DNA of 64,000 nucleotides, taken from the NCBI GenBank assembly GCA_002471015.1, contig DKPB01000018.1:1-64000 (forward strand), in the 5' to 3' direction. Shown here in pieces: positions 17,036 through 25,569 of this stretch (positions are counted from its first letter, which is position 1; the number at the start of each line of letters is the position of its first letter). The position numbers were made by a program, and so were the translations under genes. The DNA comes from Stenotrophomonas sp. UBA7346. GTDB taxonomy: Bacteria; Pseudomonadota; Gammaproteobacteria; Xanthomonadales; Xanthomonadaceae. The notes under the pieces were generated by a model. It worked only from the letters and a program-made list of their open reading frames with translations, searched no databases and was not told the origin of the DNA.

Positions 17036-18703
17036 ATGCTCAGACATCTTTCGATCAAGGATTTTGCCGTTGTCCGCGCCACCGAGCTCGAGTTCGGGCC
17101 AGGCATGACTGTCGTCTCCGGTGAAACCGGCGCCGGCAAGTCATTGATGGTGGACGCTTTAGGGTTCCTGTCCGGGCTGCGCGCCGACTCCGGCGTGGTC
17201 CGCCACGGCGCCAGCCGCGCCGAGCTGTCCGCCGAATTCAGCCTGGCCGATGACGCCCCGGCACGCGGCTGGCTGCGCGACAACGAGCTCGATGACGACG
17301 AGCAATGCCAGCTGCGCCGGGTGATCCGCGCCGACGGCGGCTCACGTGCCTTCATCAATGGCCGCCCGGTACCGGTGTCGCAGCTGTCCGAGCTGGCCGG
17401 TTTCCTGGTCGAGATCCACGGCCAGCACGACCAGCAGGCCCTGCTCTCGCGCCCCAGCCAGTTGGCCCTGCTGGATGCATTCGCCCGCAACGACGCCGAA
17501 CGCAGTGCCGTGCGCAGCGCCACCAGCCAGTGGCAGGCCCTGCTGGACGAACGCGATGCCCTGTCCCAGCAAGGCGATGTTTCCGACCGGATCGGGTTTC
17601 TGGAACACCAGCTCGGTGAGCTGCAGCGCGAGGAACTGGAGCCCGCGGCGATTACTGCACTGGGCGCCAGCCACCGCCGCCAGGCCCACTCAACCGCCCT
17701 GATCGAAGCCTGCCAGCGCGCCGGCGGCCTGCTCAATGGCGACGAAGACGGGCCGTCCCTGCTCTCCCTGCTGCAGCAGGTGCGGCACGAGCTGGGCAGG
17801 GTCAGCCAGCACGACGCCCGTCTCGGTGACGTGGATGCCATGCTCGATGCCGCCGGCATTCAGCTGCATGAAGCCCTCGCCCAGCTGGACCGGGTGCAGG
17901 ACGACCTGGACAGCGACCCGGAAGCCTTCGAAGACATCGAACGCCGGCTCAGCCGCCTGCACGACATGGCGCGCAAGCACCGCGTGCCGATGGAAGAACT
18001 TGCCGCCACCCGCGACCGCCTGGAAGGCGAGCTGGAACAGCTGCGCGGCGCCGACGAGCGCCTGGCCAAGCTGGCTGGCGAGATCGACAAGGCTGCCGCC
18101 CGCTGGCAGGACGTGGCGGCAAGCCTGTCCAGCAGCCGGCAGACCGCTGCGGCCGCGCTTTCCGACACGACCACCGCCTTGATCGGCGAGCTCGGCATGG
18201 GCGGGGGGCAATTCCGGATCGAGCTGGAATCCCAGACCCAGCTGCGGCCGGACCCGAACGGTGCCGAGCGGGTGGAGTTCCTGGTGGCGGCCAATGCCGG
18301 CCAGCCGGCCCGCGCCCTGCGCAAGGTCGCCTCCGGCGGCGAGTTGTCGCGCATTTCGCTGGCGATCGAAGTGGCCGCGCTGGGCCTGGATGCCGTGCCG
18401 ACCATGGTTTTCGACGAGGTGGATTCGGGCATTGGCGGCGCGATCGCCGACATTGTCGGCAAGAAGCTGCGCGCCTTGGGCGAGCGGCGACAGGTACTGT
18501 GCGTGACCCATCTGCCGCAGGTCGCCTCCAAGGGCCACGCCCATTATCGGGTCAGCAAAGCGCCGGTGGAAGGGATGACTCAGAGCGCGGTGGAACTGCT
18601 GGACGGCAAGGGCCGCGAGGAAGAGCTTGCGCGCATGCTGGGCGGCGCCGAAGTCAGCAAGGAAGCCCGCGCTGCGGCGCGCAAATTGCTGGCGGAGGCT
18701 TGA
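17036..18703 (+). CDS. recN: DNA repair protein RecN
   Basis: With the start at ATG 17036 (MLRHLSIKDFAVV) the protein has 555 residues, the normal RecN length. It is an SMC-like ATPase in double-strand-break repair, with Walker A GETGAGKS (about 29-36), a central coiled coil (about 150-380), signature SGGELSRISLA and Walker B MVFDEVDSGIGG. The last codons and the stop lie inside a GGCTTGA/GGCTTG repeat array. No LexA-type palindrome was recognised in its promoter gap. Confidence 0.95.
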   Translation: MLRHLSIKDFAVVRATELEFGPGMTVVSGETGAGKSLMVDALGFLSGLRADSGVVRHGASRAELSAEFSLADDAPARGWLRDNELDDDEQCQLRRVIRADGGSRAFINGRPVPVSQLSELAGFLVEIHGQHDQQALLSRPSQLALLDAFARNDAERSAVRSATSQWQALLDERDALSQQGDVSDRIGFLEHQLGELQREELEPAAITALGASHRRQAHSTALIEACQRAGGLLNGDEDGPSLLSLLQQVRHELGRVSQHDARLGDVDAMLDAAGIQLHEALAQLDRVQDDLDSDPEAFEDIERRLSRLHDMARKHRVPMEELAATRDRLEGELEQLRGADERLAKLAGEIDKAAARWQDVAASLSSSRQTAAAALSDTTTALIGELGMGGGQFRIELESQTQLRPDPNGAERVEFLVAANAGQPARALRKVASGGELSRISLAIEVAALGLDAVPTMVFDEVDSGIGGAIADIVGKKLRALGERRQVLCVTHLPQVASKGHAHYRVSKAPVEGMTQSAVELLDGKGREEELARMLGGAEVSKEARAAARKLLAEA

Positions 18704-18775
18704 GGCTTGAGGCTTGGGCTTGGGCTTGGGCTTGGGCTTGAGGCTTGAGGCTTGAGGCTTGGGTTTGGGTTTGGC
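18695..18775. repeat. Heptamer/hexamer tandem array containing the recN stop codon
   Basis: Units run as three AGGCTTG, four GGCTTG, three AGGCTTG, then two GGTTTG. The first unit encodes the recN C-terminus and TGA. A related hexamer run (TTTGGC) occurs at 33268-33299. Confidence 0.9.
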
Positions 18776-18781
18776 ACTTAG

Positions 18782-18822
18782 CCCCTCTCCCGCAAGCGGG
18801 AGAGGGGTTGGGGTGAGGGCAG
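18782..18822. repeat. CTCTCCC-type palindromic repeat
   Basis: CCCCTCTCCCGC and GCGGGAGAGGGG form a 12-bp stem, followed by TTGGGGTGAGGGC, the standard tail of this family. It is part of the 394-bp recN-fur gap, which holds only repeats and the fur terminator. Confidence 0.85.
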
Positions 18823-18884
18823 CTTTGGGCTTTTGGGCTTTTGGGCTTTTGCAGCCTGCCTCACGGAACCGCTGACAAAGCCCC

Positions 18885-19017
18885 TGCCGAGCATGGTTCG
18901 GCACTACAGAGGGGTTTCGGTGAGGGCAGCTTTTGGCCTTTGGCCTTCCGCAGACTGCCCCATGGAACAACGGAAACAATGCTGGTAAAGCCCCTGCCGA
19001 GCATGGCTCGGCACTAC
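18885..19017. repeat. Two SMAG (GTAG) REP palindromes, same orientation
   Basis: Units at 18885-18907 (one arm mismatch, GGTTCGG) and 18995-19017. Each is preceded by AAAGCCCC and the 110-bp spacing contains a partly duplicated flank. Confidence 0.9.
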
Positions 19018-19034
19018 ACGGCAACGCAAACAAA

Positions 19035-19059
19035 AACACCGGCCAATGGCCGGTGTTTA
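19035..19059. terminator. Terminator downstream of fur
   Basis: AAACACCGGCC and GGCCGGTGTTT form a perfect 11-bp stem around AAT, with A and T runs on both sides. Confidence 0.85.
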
Positions 19060-19097
19060 TGGTTCAAACGGGCGGCCCGCAGACCACCCTTGCCGGC

Positions 19098-19505
19098 TCA
19101 ACGCCGCTTTTTGCGCACGTACAGCACCAGCGAGTGCTCTTCCAGTTCGTAACCATGTTCTTCTGCGATCTTGCGCTGCAGCTGCTCGATCTCATGGCTC
19201 TCGAACTCGATGATCTTGCCGGTGTCCATGTCCACCATATGGTCGTGGTGGGCACCGCGGTCAAGCTCATAAACCGCCTGGCCGCCTTCAAAGTTGTGCT
19301 TGAGTACCAGCCCGGCCGCCTCGAACTGGGTCAGCACACGGTAAACCGTGGCCAGCCCGATCTCGTCACCGCAATCAAGCAACTGACGGTAGATATCCTC
19401 GGCGGTGAGGTGGTGGTGGGGGGTGTTCTGCTCGAGCAGGGCCAGGATGCGCATACGGGGATGCGTCACCTTCAGGCCGACTTTGCGCAGGTCGTGGGAT
19501 TCCAT
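19098..19505 (-). CDS. fur: Ferric uptake regulator Fur
   Basis: From ATG 19505 (MESHDLRKVGLKVTHPR) it has 135 residues; ATGs at 19511 and 19520 are in frame, but MES matches the family N-terminus. It has the winged-helix DNA-binding domain (about 5-80; DEIGLATVYRVLTQFEAAG) and the metal-binding HHDHMVDMDTGKI segment. No C-terminal CxxC pair is present. As an iron-responsive repressor it is divergent from bamE, an arrangement shared with Xanthomonas and Pseudomonas (omlA-fur). Confidence 0.94.
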   Translation of the reverse strand: MESHDLRKVGLKVTHPRMRILALLEQNTPHHHLTAEDIYRQLLDCGDEIGLATVYRVLTQFEAAGLVLKHNFEGGQAVYELDRGAHHDHMVDMDTGKIIEFESHEIEQLQRKIAEEHGYELEEHSLVLYVRKKRR

Positions 19506-19608
19506 GGCCATCGTGTTCATTGGCGGTTTACGCCAGTTGCCTCCGGTCAGATCGCGCTGGGTGCCGGGGAGTGTATCATCGCCCTGATATCCCCAACCGT
19601 CCTACCCA

Positions 19609-19998
19609 ATGCGCAACCTCCTGCTGATCGCCGTTGTCGCCCTGTCCACCACTGGCTGCGGCATCATTTACAAGCAGCCCATCTACCAGGGCAACCTCAT
19701 CCGCGAACAATCCGTGTCGCAGCTGCAGGTTGGCCAGAGCAAGCAGCAGGTCAACGCGTTGCTGGGCACCCCGTCCATCCCCGACCCGTTCCATGCACAG
19801 CGTTGGGACTACACCTCCAGCCAACGCGTGAACCGCCTGGGCAAGACCGAGGTGAAGAACTTCACCGTGTTCTTCGAGAACGACCAGGTCACCCGCTGGG
19901 AAGGCGACTACTTCCCCACCCAGGACGCGGACCTGGCGCGCAACAGCGTGCGTCAGTTCGGCCGCAACCTGGCCAAGGACAAGAAGAAGGGCCGCTGA
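19609..19998 (+). CDS. bamE: Outer membrane assembly lipoprotein BamE/OmlA
   Basis: The 129-residue protein has a lipoprotein signal peptide with lipobox LSTTGC (Cys about 17). Then comes the SmpA/OmlA fold (GNLIREQSVSQLQVGQSKQQV, abbreviated; LLGTPSIPDPFHAQRWDY). It is a lipoprotein of the BAM complex that inserts outer-membrane proteins. It is divergent from fur with 103 bp between starts. Confidence 0.94.
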   Translation: MRNLLLIAVVALSTTGCGIIYKQPIYQGNLIREQSVSQLQVGQSKQQVNALLGTPSIPDPFHAQRWDYTSSQRVNRLGKTEVKNFTVFFENDQVTRWEGDYFPTQDADLARNSVRQFGRNLAKDKKKGR

Positions 19999-20019
19999 TC
20001 GGCGCCCCCACCGGTAAGG

Positions 20020-20277
20020 TCAATCGCCGCCGCGCGCCCGCCGGCGGCGATTTTCTTTGGGGTCGGCCAGCAACGGCCGCAGCAGTTCCACCCTGTCGCC
20101 ATCCAGCAGCACCTGTTGCTGGCGCGCCAGCACCCCATGCACTGCGACTGCGGCGGCCAATTCGGCGCCCGGCAGCGCCGCCGCCTCGATCGCGTCGGCC
20201 ACCGTGCAGCCCTCGGGCAACACCAGCTCACGCTGCAGGTAGCTGTCCGGCCAAGCCAGTACCACCGCCACGCGCAT
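20020..20277 (-). CDS. rnfH: RnfH family ubiquitin-like protein
   Basis: The start is ATG 20277 with AGGAGGG upstream; 85 residues. The sequence MRVAVVLAWPDSYLQRELVLPEGCTV is typical of the RnfH (UPF0125) beta-grasp fold. The function is unknown; genes of this family sit next to ratA in many proteobacteria, as here (4-bp gap). The frame is open further upstream but antisense to nothing plausible. Confidence 0.88.
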   Translation of the reverse strand: MRVAVVLAWPDSYLQRELVLPEGCTVADAIEAAALPGAELAAAVAVHGVLARQQQVLLDGDRVELLRPLLADPKENRRRRARGGD

Positions 20278-20281
20278 GCCC

Positions 20282-20710
20282 TCAGCCCTCCTGATCGGCA
20301 ACGCGCACGAAATCATTGACCATGCGGTCGGCCAGCCCCTGGAAGCCCAGTGCCAGTGCCGGCCCCAGCAGACGCGAGGTCGGCTCGAACTCCAGCTCCA
20401 GGCTGACCTTGCAGGCGTCCTCGGCCAACACATGGAACTGCCAGCGCCCGTGCAGGCGCTTGAACGGCCCGTCGCGCAACTGCATATCGATGCTGGTGGG
20501 GCGCTGCAAGGTGTTTTCGGTCATGAACCAGGTGCGGAACGAGCCCAGGCCCAGGTCCAGCCGCGCAACAAGCCGCTGCTCCCCCTGCTCCAGGATCTCG
20601 GCCTTGTCGCACCATCGGAAACGGCGCGGGTAGGCAGAAACATCATTGACCAGGTCGAACATGCGCTCGGCGGAGTGTTCAACCAGTGCGCTGCGGCGGA
20701 TGGTAGTCAT
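20282..20710 (-). CDS. ratA: RatA-like SRPBCC (START) family protein
   Basis: The ATG at 20710 (MTTIRRSALVEHSAERMF) gives 142 residues. It is the bacterial coenzyme Q-binding/RatA family: VEHSAERMFDLVNDVSAYPRR, FRTWFMTENTL, LEFEPTSRLLG. Described as a ribosome-association toxin in Escherichia coli and as a CoQ-binding COQ10 homologue elsewhere; which applies here is open. It is divergent from smpB and co-directional with rnfH. The long upstream extension of the open frame overlaps smpB and is not coding. Confidence 0.88.
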   Translation of the reverse strand: MTTIRRSALVEHSAERMFDLVNDVSAYPRRFRWCDKAEILEQGEQRLVARLDLGLGSFRTWFMTENTLQRPTSIDMQLRDGPFKRLHGRWQFHVLAEDACKVSLELEFEPTSRLLGPALALGFQGLADRMVNDFVRVADQEG

Positions 20711-20761
20711 GGGGATTACGAAGATTGTCCGGAATGCCTCCGGATCGGAGACAATACGTAA

Positions 20762-21265
20762 ATGAGCAAGAACTCCGGCAAGGATAAAGCAAAGAACGCG
20801 ACGGCCGACAAAACCATCGCGTTGAACAAGCGTGCCCGTCACGAATACCACCTGGAAGAGCGCTACGAGGCGGGCCTGGTGCTGCAGGGCTGGGAGATCA
20901 AGGCCATCCGGGCCGGCCGCGGCAACATGACCGACGCCTATGCCTATGTGAAGGACGGCGAGATCTTCCTGATCGGTGCCCAGATCACCCCGTTGATCCA
21001 GGCCTCCACCCACACCGTTCCAGAGGACCGCCGCCAGCGCAAACTGCTGCTGCACCGGCGCGAGATCGACAAGCTGATCGGCCGCGTCGAGCGTGACGGC
21101 TACACCCTGGTACCCACCGCGATGTACTGGAGCAAGAACAAGATCAAGCTCGAGATCGCACTGGCCAAGGGCAAGCAGAACCACGACAAGCGCGACACTG
21201 CCAAGGAACGCGACTGGGCCCGCGAGAAGCAGCGCGCCATGCGCGCCCACAACCGCAACGCCTGA
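20762..21265 (+). CDS. smpB: SsrA-binding protein SmpB
   Basis: The 167-residue trans-translation factor binds tmRNA. It has the oligonucleotide-binding barrel (NKRARHEYHLEERYEAGLVLQGWE, core HEYHLEE) and the family segments YAYVKDGEIFLIGAQITPL and TYVPT-like YTLVPTAMYWSK. The basic tail ends REKQRAMRAHNRNA. GGAG precedes the ATG. The ssrA gene lies 1.2 kb downstream. The stop overlaps the GNAT start (TGATG). Confidence 0.97.
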   Translation: MSKNSGKDKAKNATADKTIALNKRARHEYHLEERYEAGLVLQGWEIKAIRAGRGNMTDAYAYVKDGEIFLIGAQITPLIQASTHTVPEDRRQRKLLLHRREIDKLIGRVERDGYTLVPTAMYWSKNKIKLEIALAKGKQNHDKRDTAKERDWAREKQRAMRAHNRNA

Positions 21266-21681
21266 TGGCGGCAGGCCTATTGCAAGCTGCCAGTGCACAC
21301 GACGTGCAGCAGCTGTGCGCGCGGCTGCAGGCATTCAACCGCAGGGCCAGCGGCGGGGATTTCAACGAAACCCCGCTGCAGCTGGCCAGTCATGACGCCC
21401 ATGGCCGGCTGCAGGGCGGCCTGCTTGGCGAACTCTGTGCCGGCTGGCTGCTGATCCACGTGCTGTGGGTGGACGAGGAATGCCGTAGCAATGGCCTGGG
21501 CAGCGCCTTGCTGAAACAGGCCGAGCAGCAGGCCCGCGCGGCTGGCGCGCAGGGCGCCACCCTGGACACATTCGATTGGCAGGCCGAGGCCTTCTACCTT
21601 CGCCACGGCTACGAAGTATTCGGCCGGCTGGAGAACTTCCCTGCCGGCCACCAGCGCATCTATCTGCGCAAGACGCTCTAG
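21265..21681 (+). CDS. GNAT family N-acetyltransferase
   Basis: The 138-residue protein has the GNAT acetyl-CoA motif A (VDEECRSNGLGSALLKQAEQQA, core RSNGLG) and the downstream DWQAEAFYLRHGYEVFGRLENFP strand-helix characteristic of the fold. The substrate is unknown. The ATG overlaps the smpB stop by one base, suggesting co-translation. Confidence 0.88.
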   Translation: MAAGLLQAASAHDVQQLCARLQAFNRRASGGDFNETPLQLASHDAHGRLQGGLLGELCAGWLLIHVLWVDEECRSNGLGSALLKQAEQQARAAGAQGATLDTFDWQAEAFYLRHGYEVFGRLENFPAGHQRIYLRKTL

Positions 21682-22265
21682 CCCAACAGCACCCGGCGCA
21701 GCCACAGGCGTTGCGCAAGCGGCGACTTCAACACCGCATACAACAGGGTGAGCGTCACCACATCCTGCAGCTCCAGCGCCCGGCGTTCATCACCCTGTTG
21801 CCACTGCCGGGCAGCCCCAGCCGCCTCGCCGGGCAACAACGCCAGGATAGCCGTATCGTCCATCGCGTCCACCTGGGCCTGCAATGCCCAGGACAACTGC
21901 ACCACCCGCACGGTGTGCACCAACAATTGCGCCACGGCCAATGCCATGGCCGCCAGGGCCACGCGCTCGACGCCTGCCGGATCCAGCCCCGACCAAGGCG
22001 ACTGCAGCACCAGCAACAGCAGAGCCGCAACCAGATAGATACCCAGCCAACGCCGCCGCACCTGTTGCATCCAACCCAGCACCACCGCGCAAAGCACCAA
22101 CAACCCCGGTGCCAGCAATGGCCAATGCATCCGTCCGGCCCAGACCGCACCCGCCACCGCGCCGCCCAGCAACAGGTAGAGCGCCGCCGGCGCCAGCGCC
22201 CGCTGACGGAACGCCCGCCCTACCCCGTCCGCCAGCATCTGCAGGCTGCGCTGCTGCATGACCAT
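21678..22265 (-). CDS. Small integral membrane protein of unknown function
   Basis: Convergent with the GNAT gene (ends overlap by 4 bp). The best start is ATG 22265 (MVMQQRSLQMLADGV), preceded by GGAG; ATG 22277 and 22259 are alternatives. The roughly 195-residue product has four hydrophobic segments (ALYLLLGGAVAGAVW, LLVLCAVVLGW, LGIYLVAALLLLVL, VALAAMALAVAQLLV) and a basic C-terminus (LAQRLWLRRVLLG). I do not recognise a family. It lies between smpB and ssrA. Confidence 0.6.
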   Translation of the reverse strand: MVMQQRSLQMLADGVGRAFRQRALAPAALYLLLGGAVAGAVWAGRMHWPLLAPGLLVLCAVVLGWMQQVRRRWLGIYLVAALLLLVLQSPWSGLDPAGVERVALAAMALAVAQLLVHTVRVVQLSWALQAQVDAMDDTAILALLPGEAAGAARQWQQGDERRALELQDVVTLTLLYAVLKSPLAQRLWLRRVLLG

Positions 22266-22470
22266 CACCCGCTCCATCACCAAGATGGCTGCAATGCTCG
22301 GCAGCGGCACGTCGCAGAAAGGTCGGTGCCGCGTTAACCCCGGCGCTGGGCATTCAGCCGATGCGTGACGATTCAGCTTGTTTCGGATAGCATCAACACC
22401 GCTCAGTGAGGTTCTGCCAGCAAACCGGTCCATCGGAGCACTGACAGAACACTCTCAACTCAGTCCAACC

Positions 22471-22824
22471 GGGGGTGCACTGGTTTCGACGGGGGTTGTG
22501 AAGTCACTTGGTGCATGCCGAGGGGGTAGCTTTCCTCGTAAATCCAGCTGCAAAACTCTAGTTGCCAACGACGACAACTACGCTCTCGCCGCTTAAGGCG
22601 TAAGCCCCGAACCCGCTTGTGCCCGTGCTCGTGGATGTAGGGTCATTATCACGGAACCGGCTTTGACGGCTGCCTGTCAGTCATCGCTTAACCAAAACAG
22701 GCTGGTCCTTGGGTGCGCTTTGCACACCGTGCTGCCACAGGACGAGACCCAACGGTGAGCTAAGCATGTAGGACCAGGGATGGAGCGCCTTCGGACGGCG
22801 GTTCAATTCCGCCCACCTCCACCA
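22471..22824 (+). ncRNA. ssrA: Transfer-messenger RNA (tmRNA)
   Basis: One-piece tmRNA of about 354 nt. The 5' acceptor arm GGGGGTG pairs with CACCTCC before the encoded ACCA; the 5' D-loop-like GGTTTCGACGG and the 3' T-arm GGTTCAATTCC are present. The tag reading frame starts at GCC 22564 and encodes ANDDNYALAA followed by TAA (22594-22596). With SmpB it rescues stalled ribosomes. The 3' end is a common integration site for mobile elements. Confidence 0.97.
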
Positions 22825-22851
22825 TTAGATGGACCGTAACGGTCCCGATCA

Positions 22852-22892
22852 GGCCGGAAACCCAACAGCAGCAAGGGTTTCCGGCCTTTTTT
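22852..22892 (+). terminator. Rho-independent terminator of ssrA
   Basis: GGCCGGAAACCC and GGGTTTCCGGCC form a 12-bp perfect stem, followed by TTTTTT. Confidence 0.95.
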
Positions 22893-23374
22893 GTGTCCGC
22901 GTCCGTGCGCCGTTGTGCGTTTCAGTCCATGCGGCGGTGGGGGTACAACATGGGGTATCTGGGTAATCCCCCCGCTTTTAGCGGCTGCCTAAAGTGGAGC
23001 TATGCGGCCATTTGACCCCTCTATCCCGGTCGGGACAGATCGTACTGATTGCTCGTAGCGGTCACCGTCTTTCGTCCTGGGTGATGCCAAGGGCCAACGC
23101 AGGCTTGCGCCACACGGTCCAGCGCTTGACCTCTTCTCTCCTCATTTCGCTCATCGGTGCTGCCTTGGTGAAAGCCAACACCGCACCAGGTATTCCGTGG
23201 GTCAATACAACGAAGCCTTGGCTGCCCAACCCCGGAAACAAGAAACTACCTGTTCAAACCAGCTTGGCTCGCGACGACCCGTCACTGATCCAAACGCATA
23301 GCCACCTTCAGCTTCACGACTTCTCGGCACCGCAGGTCACACACTCCACCTGACCGTCTTCCATCGGAGGCCAC
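22893..23374. other. Gene-free stretch downstream of ssrA, probable remnant of an integrated element
   Basis: A 482-bp segment without a credible gene; a 119-codon frame (22994-23353) has no recognisable features. GGGGGTACAACATGGGGTAT and the nearby GGGTAATCCCCCC (about 22936-22974) resemble the repeated TACCCCC-type arm sites often seen beside tmRNA-targeting integrases, but no integrase gene remains. Confidence 0.4.
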
Positions 23375-23833
23375 ATGACCGAGACCCTCTACGACGCCTT
23401 GCGCGAAAGCCATGAGAGGCAGCGCTCGTTGTGTCGCAAATTGCTGCGCTCTCCTCCGCATACGCAGCGGCGGCTGGAGCTGTTCACCGAACTGCGGGTG
23501 GAGCTGGCAGCACACGCTGCCGCAGAGGAACGCTTTCTGTATGCCCCCATCCTGATGCATGACGCGGGCCTGGATGCGTCAAGGCATGCATTGCATGAGC
23601 ACCACGAAATCGACGAAATCATCGCGGACATGCGCGTGGCCGAAAAACTGGGAGCAGGCTGGATGGCCAAGGCGCGCAAACTCTCGGAAAAAGTACATCA
23701 CCATCTGCGCGAGGAGGAAAGGAAGTTCTTCCAGGTCTCCGGCAAAATCCTCTCCGCCACCCGCAAACACCGGCTGGCTGCACAATATCGCAAGGACTTT
23801 GAACGCATGCGCAGATCGCTGGCTGCCGAATGA
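23375..23833 (+). CDS. Hemerythrin-like HHE domain protein
   Basis: The 152-residue all-helical protein starts behind a strong site (GGAGG). It carries hemerythrin HHE-cation-binding spacing: H at RESHERQ, HAAAEERF, HALHEHHEIDE and KVHHHLREEERKFF, giving the His/Glu ligands for a di-iron or similar metal centre. Relatives take part in oxygen, NO or metal stress handling. It is the first clear gene behind ssrA, in the accessory block. Confidence 0.88.
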   Translation: MTETLYDALRESHERQRSLCRKLLRSPPHTQRRLELFTELRVELAAHAAAEERFLYAPILMHDAGLDASRHALHEHHEIDEIIADMRVAEKLGAGWMAKARKLSEKVHHHLREEERKFFQVSGKILSATRKHRLAAQYRKDFERMRRSLAAE

Positions 23834-24122
23834 GCATTGTCGGACCCAGTCACCTCATCACAAGTACTGCGCTGACCGAGCACCGCTGAAGAAAATCTCT
23901 GGTCCAACCAGCGCCCCTCTTTGCCTGCATCGAGGCAGATCAAGAGGGCGCGCGTGGCTGGTGATTCACGGTAAGCCAAACGCGATTAAGAAAGCGTAAT
24001 CCCTGCGCTGTCGTGCAGATGCGCACGTGACAGCTGCGTGCCGTGTGTCCGCTGTTCACGCTTGCTCACACGCCACGCAACCGCAGCGTCAGACACTTCG
24101 CTCTCTGCCTGGAGATACAACA
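23834..24122. other. 289-bp gap, no feature recognised
   Basis: No ORF with a ribosome binding site, hairpin terminator or known repeat was seen. Confidence 0.4.
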
Positions 24123-24545
24123 ATGCGCAGCAGCCACGCTTTCAACAAGATGGCCAGCAAGGTCGCACGTTCAGCCGGATCGCTGACGGCCTTTCTGGCG
24201 GCACTCGGTGTCATCATTGTCTGGGCGGCCACTGGACCAGTCTTCCACTTCAATGATACGTGGCAGTTGGTCATCAATACCGGCACCACCATCGTCACCT
24301 TCCTGATGGTATTCCTGATTCAACATACCCAGAACGTTGACTCCGCGGCGCTGCAGATCAAGCTCGACGAACTTATCCGCGCCACACAAGAGGCCAATAA
24401 CGAGCTGCTCAATCTGGAAGAACTGGACGATGATCGCCTTGAGGAAATTCGCAGTCGCTACGAGGCACTGGCAGAAACCGCCGCCGCAGCGTTGGCAAAG
24501 AAGGACCAATGCATGCCACGCGCGGACACCGATCATCCGGCCTGA
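24123..24545 (+). CDS. Low-affinity iron permease family protein
   Basis: Starting at ATG 24123 (GGAG upstream), 140 residues. It has two membrane helices (SLTAFLAALGVIIVWAATG, about 18-36, and VINTGTTIVTFLMVFLIQHTQN, abbreviated, about 50-70) and then an acidic helical tail (LDELIRATQEANNELLNLEELDDD). The FHFNDTWQLVINTGTTIVTFLMVF region, seen only in part here, is the hallmark of the bacterial low-affinity Fe permease family (PF04120 type). Transport has not been shown for most bacterial members. Confidence 0.85.
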   Translation: MRSSHAFNKMASKVARSAGSLTAFLAALGVIIVWAATGPVFHFNDTWQLVINTGTTIVTFLMVFLIQHTQNVDSAALQIKLDELIRATQEANNELLNLEELDDDRLEEIRSRYEALAETAAAALAKKDQCMPRADTDHPA

Positions 24546-24617
24546 ACAGCGACAGGCAAGCGTATGCAGACCGTTCCTTTGATCCCCGGATAACGCCACC
24601 TCACCTAGCATCGTGGC

Positions 24618-24857
24618 ATGCACAACACACTGACCCGTGAACAACTGGATCGGTGGATCCAGGATCTCAGCCGTCGGCTGCAGCCGCAGGTAGCCAATGC
24701 CAGGCCGGGGGACATCATGGATGCCATCAGCCAGGAAGTGGACCAGGTGGGCACCTCGGTGGCAGCCCGCGACCGCGACTACTTCAACGATCAGATCCGC
24801 GCGCTCGGTGAAGAACTGGGTTGCCTGGGGGCCGGCAAGGCCGACCCGGCGCCTTGA
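24618..24857 (+). CDS. Small hypothetical protein
   Basis: A 79-residue mostly helical, charged protein (LTREQLDRWIQDLSRRLQPQ; DIMDAISQEVDQVGTSVAARD). No signal peptide or family recognised. No strong Shine-Dalgarno sequence precedes ATG 24618. It sits in the accessory block between the permease gene and another small ORF. Confidence 0.5.
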   Translation: MHNTLTREQLDRWIQDLSRRLQPQVANARPGDIMDAISQEVDQVGTSVAARDRDYFNDQIRALGEELGCLGAGKADPAP

Positions 24858-24927
24858 TCCGGCTGCACCGCAGCGCCCAAAACTGTGACGAAGATCTTTA
24901 CGCCACCGTGACCAAGGCCCCGATAAC

Positions 24928-25170
24928 GTGACCTGCAACTCGGACACGTTGGTGGTCATGGCTTATCTCGGGCGTCACATCACCGCCAAGGAATGGACTG
25001 AATTACATGCTGCCTACGTGCAGTACGGCACCAGCGCCGGCTTCTGGGACACCTACCAGGCCATCATGGAGGCCGCTTCGTTCCGCACGGGTTGCCCCAA
25101 GCAGGTCGCCAACGAATTGCTGCAGGCGGCGGTGTGGTTGGGCGCGGTGAAAGACCCCCACTATCTCTGA
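24928..25170 (+). CDS. Small hypothetical protein
   Basis: Up to 80 residues from GTG 24928; ATG 24958 (MAYLGRHITAKEWTEL) is an alternative. Composition is that of a globular protein (AYVQYGTSAGFWDTYQAIMEA; ANELLQAAVWLGAVKDPHYL). No family recognised. The start is uncertain because neither candidate has a clear ribosome binding site. Confidence 0.5.
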   Translation: MTCNSDTLVVMAYLGRHITAKEWTELHAAYVQYGTSAGFWDTYQAIMEAASFRTGCPKQVANELLQAAVWLGAVKDPHYL

Positions 25171-25218
25171 TATGACCGACTGGCCAACCTCCGCCGGATA
25201 ACGGTCAGCCTTGTTGGC

Positions 25219-25569
25219 TCAGGCGTGCTGCAGGATATTGACCAGCTTGCCCAATGGGTCGCGCACGAAGAACCGGCGCACCCCCCAGGGCTCGAGCACG
25301 GGGCCATACTCCAGCGCGATGCCGTGCTGCTGCACGCGCCGCAGCGCTTCGTCCAGGTCATCTACTTCCACCGACAGGTCCGGCACCGGCGTACCCGAGC
25401 CGCCTTCGCTGGCAAAACCAATCTGCACCGTCATCTGGCAGGCACCGGCAAACGTCCGTATCCAACCACGGTCCATCGCCAGCTCCAGGCCCAGTATCTG
25501 CCGATAGAACAGGTCCGCAGCCGCAGGATCGGCGGTAGCGACGTTGGCGACAATGCGTTTGACCCTCAT
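25219..25569 (-). CDS. VOC (glyoxalase/bleomycin-resistance) superfamily protein
   Basis: The 116-residue protein has the single VOC module: RIVANVATADPAAADLFYRQILGLE at the N-terminus and GVRRFFVRDPLGKLVNILQHA at the end, the FxxxDPxGN-like motif of this fold. The initial metal-ligand His is replaced by Asn (VANV), so metal binding may differ from glyoxalase I. It runs opposite to the neighbouring small genes. Confidence 0.85.
   Translation of the reverse strand: MRVKRIVANVATADPAAADLFYRQILGLELAMDRGWIRTFAGACQMTVQIGFASEGGSGTPVPDLSVEVDDLDEALRRVQQHGIALEYGPVLEPWGVRRFFVRDPLGKLVNILQHA

Noticed and set aside
22378..22596. 72-codon ORF ending LVANDDNYALAA
   Set aside because: This is the tmRNA tag frame read from upstream; only the ten-residue tag is translated, by trans-translation.
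22994..23353. 119-codon ORF downstream of ssrA
   Set aside because: No ribosome binding site, no recognisable domain and atypical composition; treated as non-coding remnant DNA.
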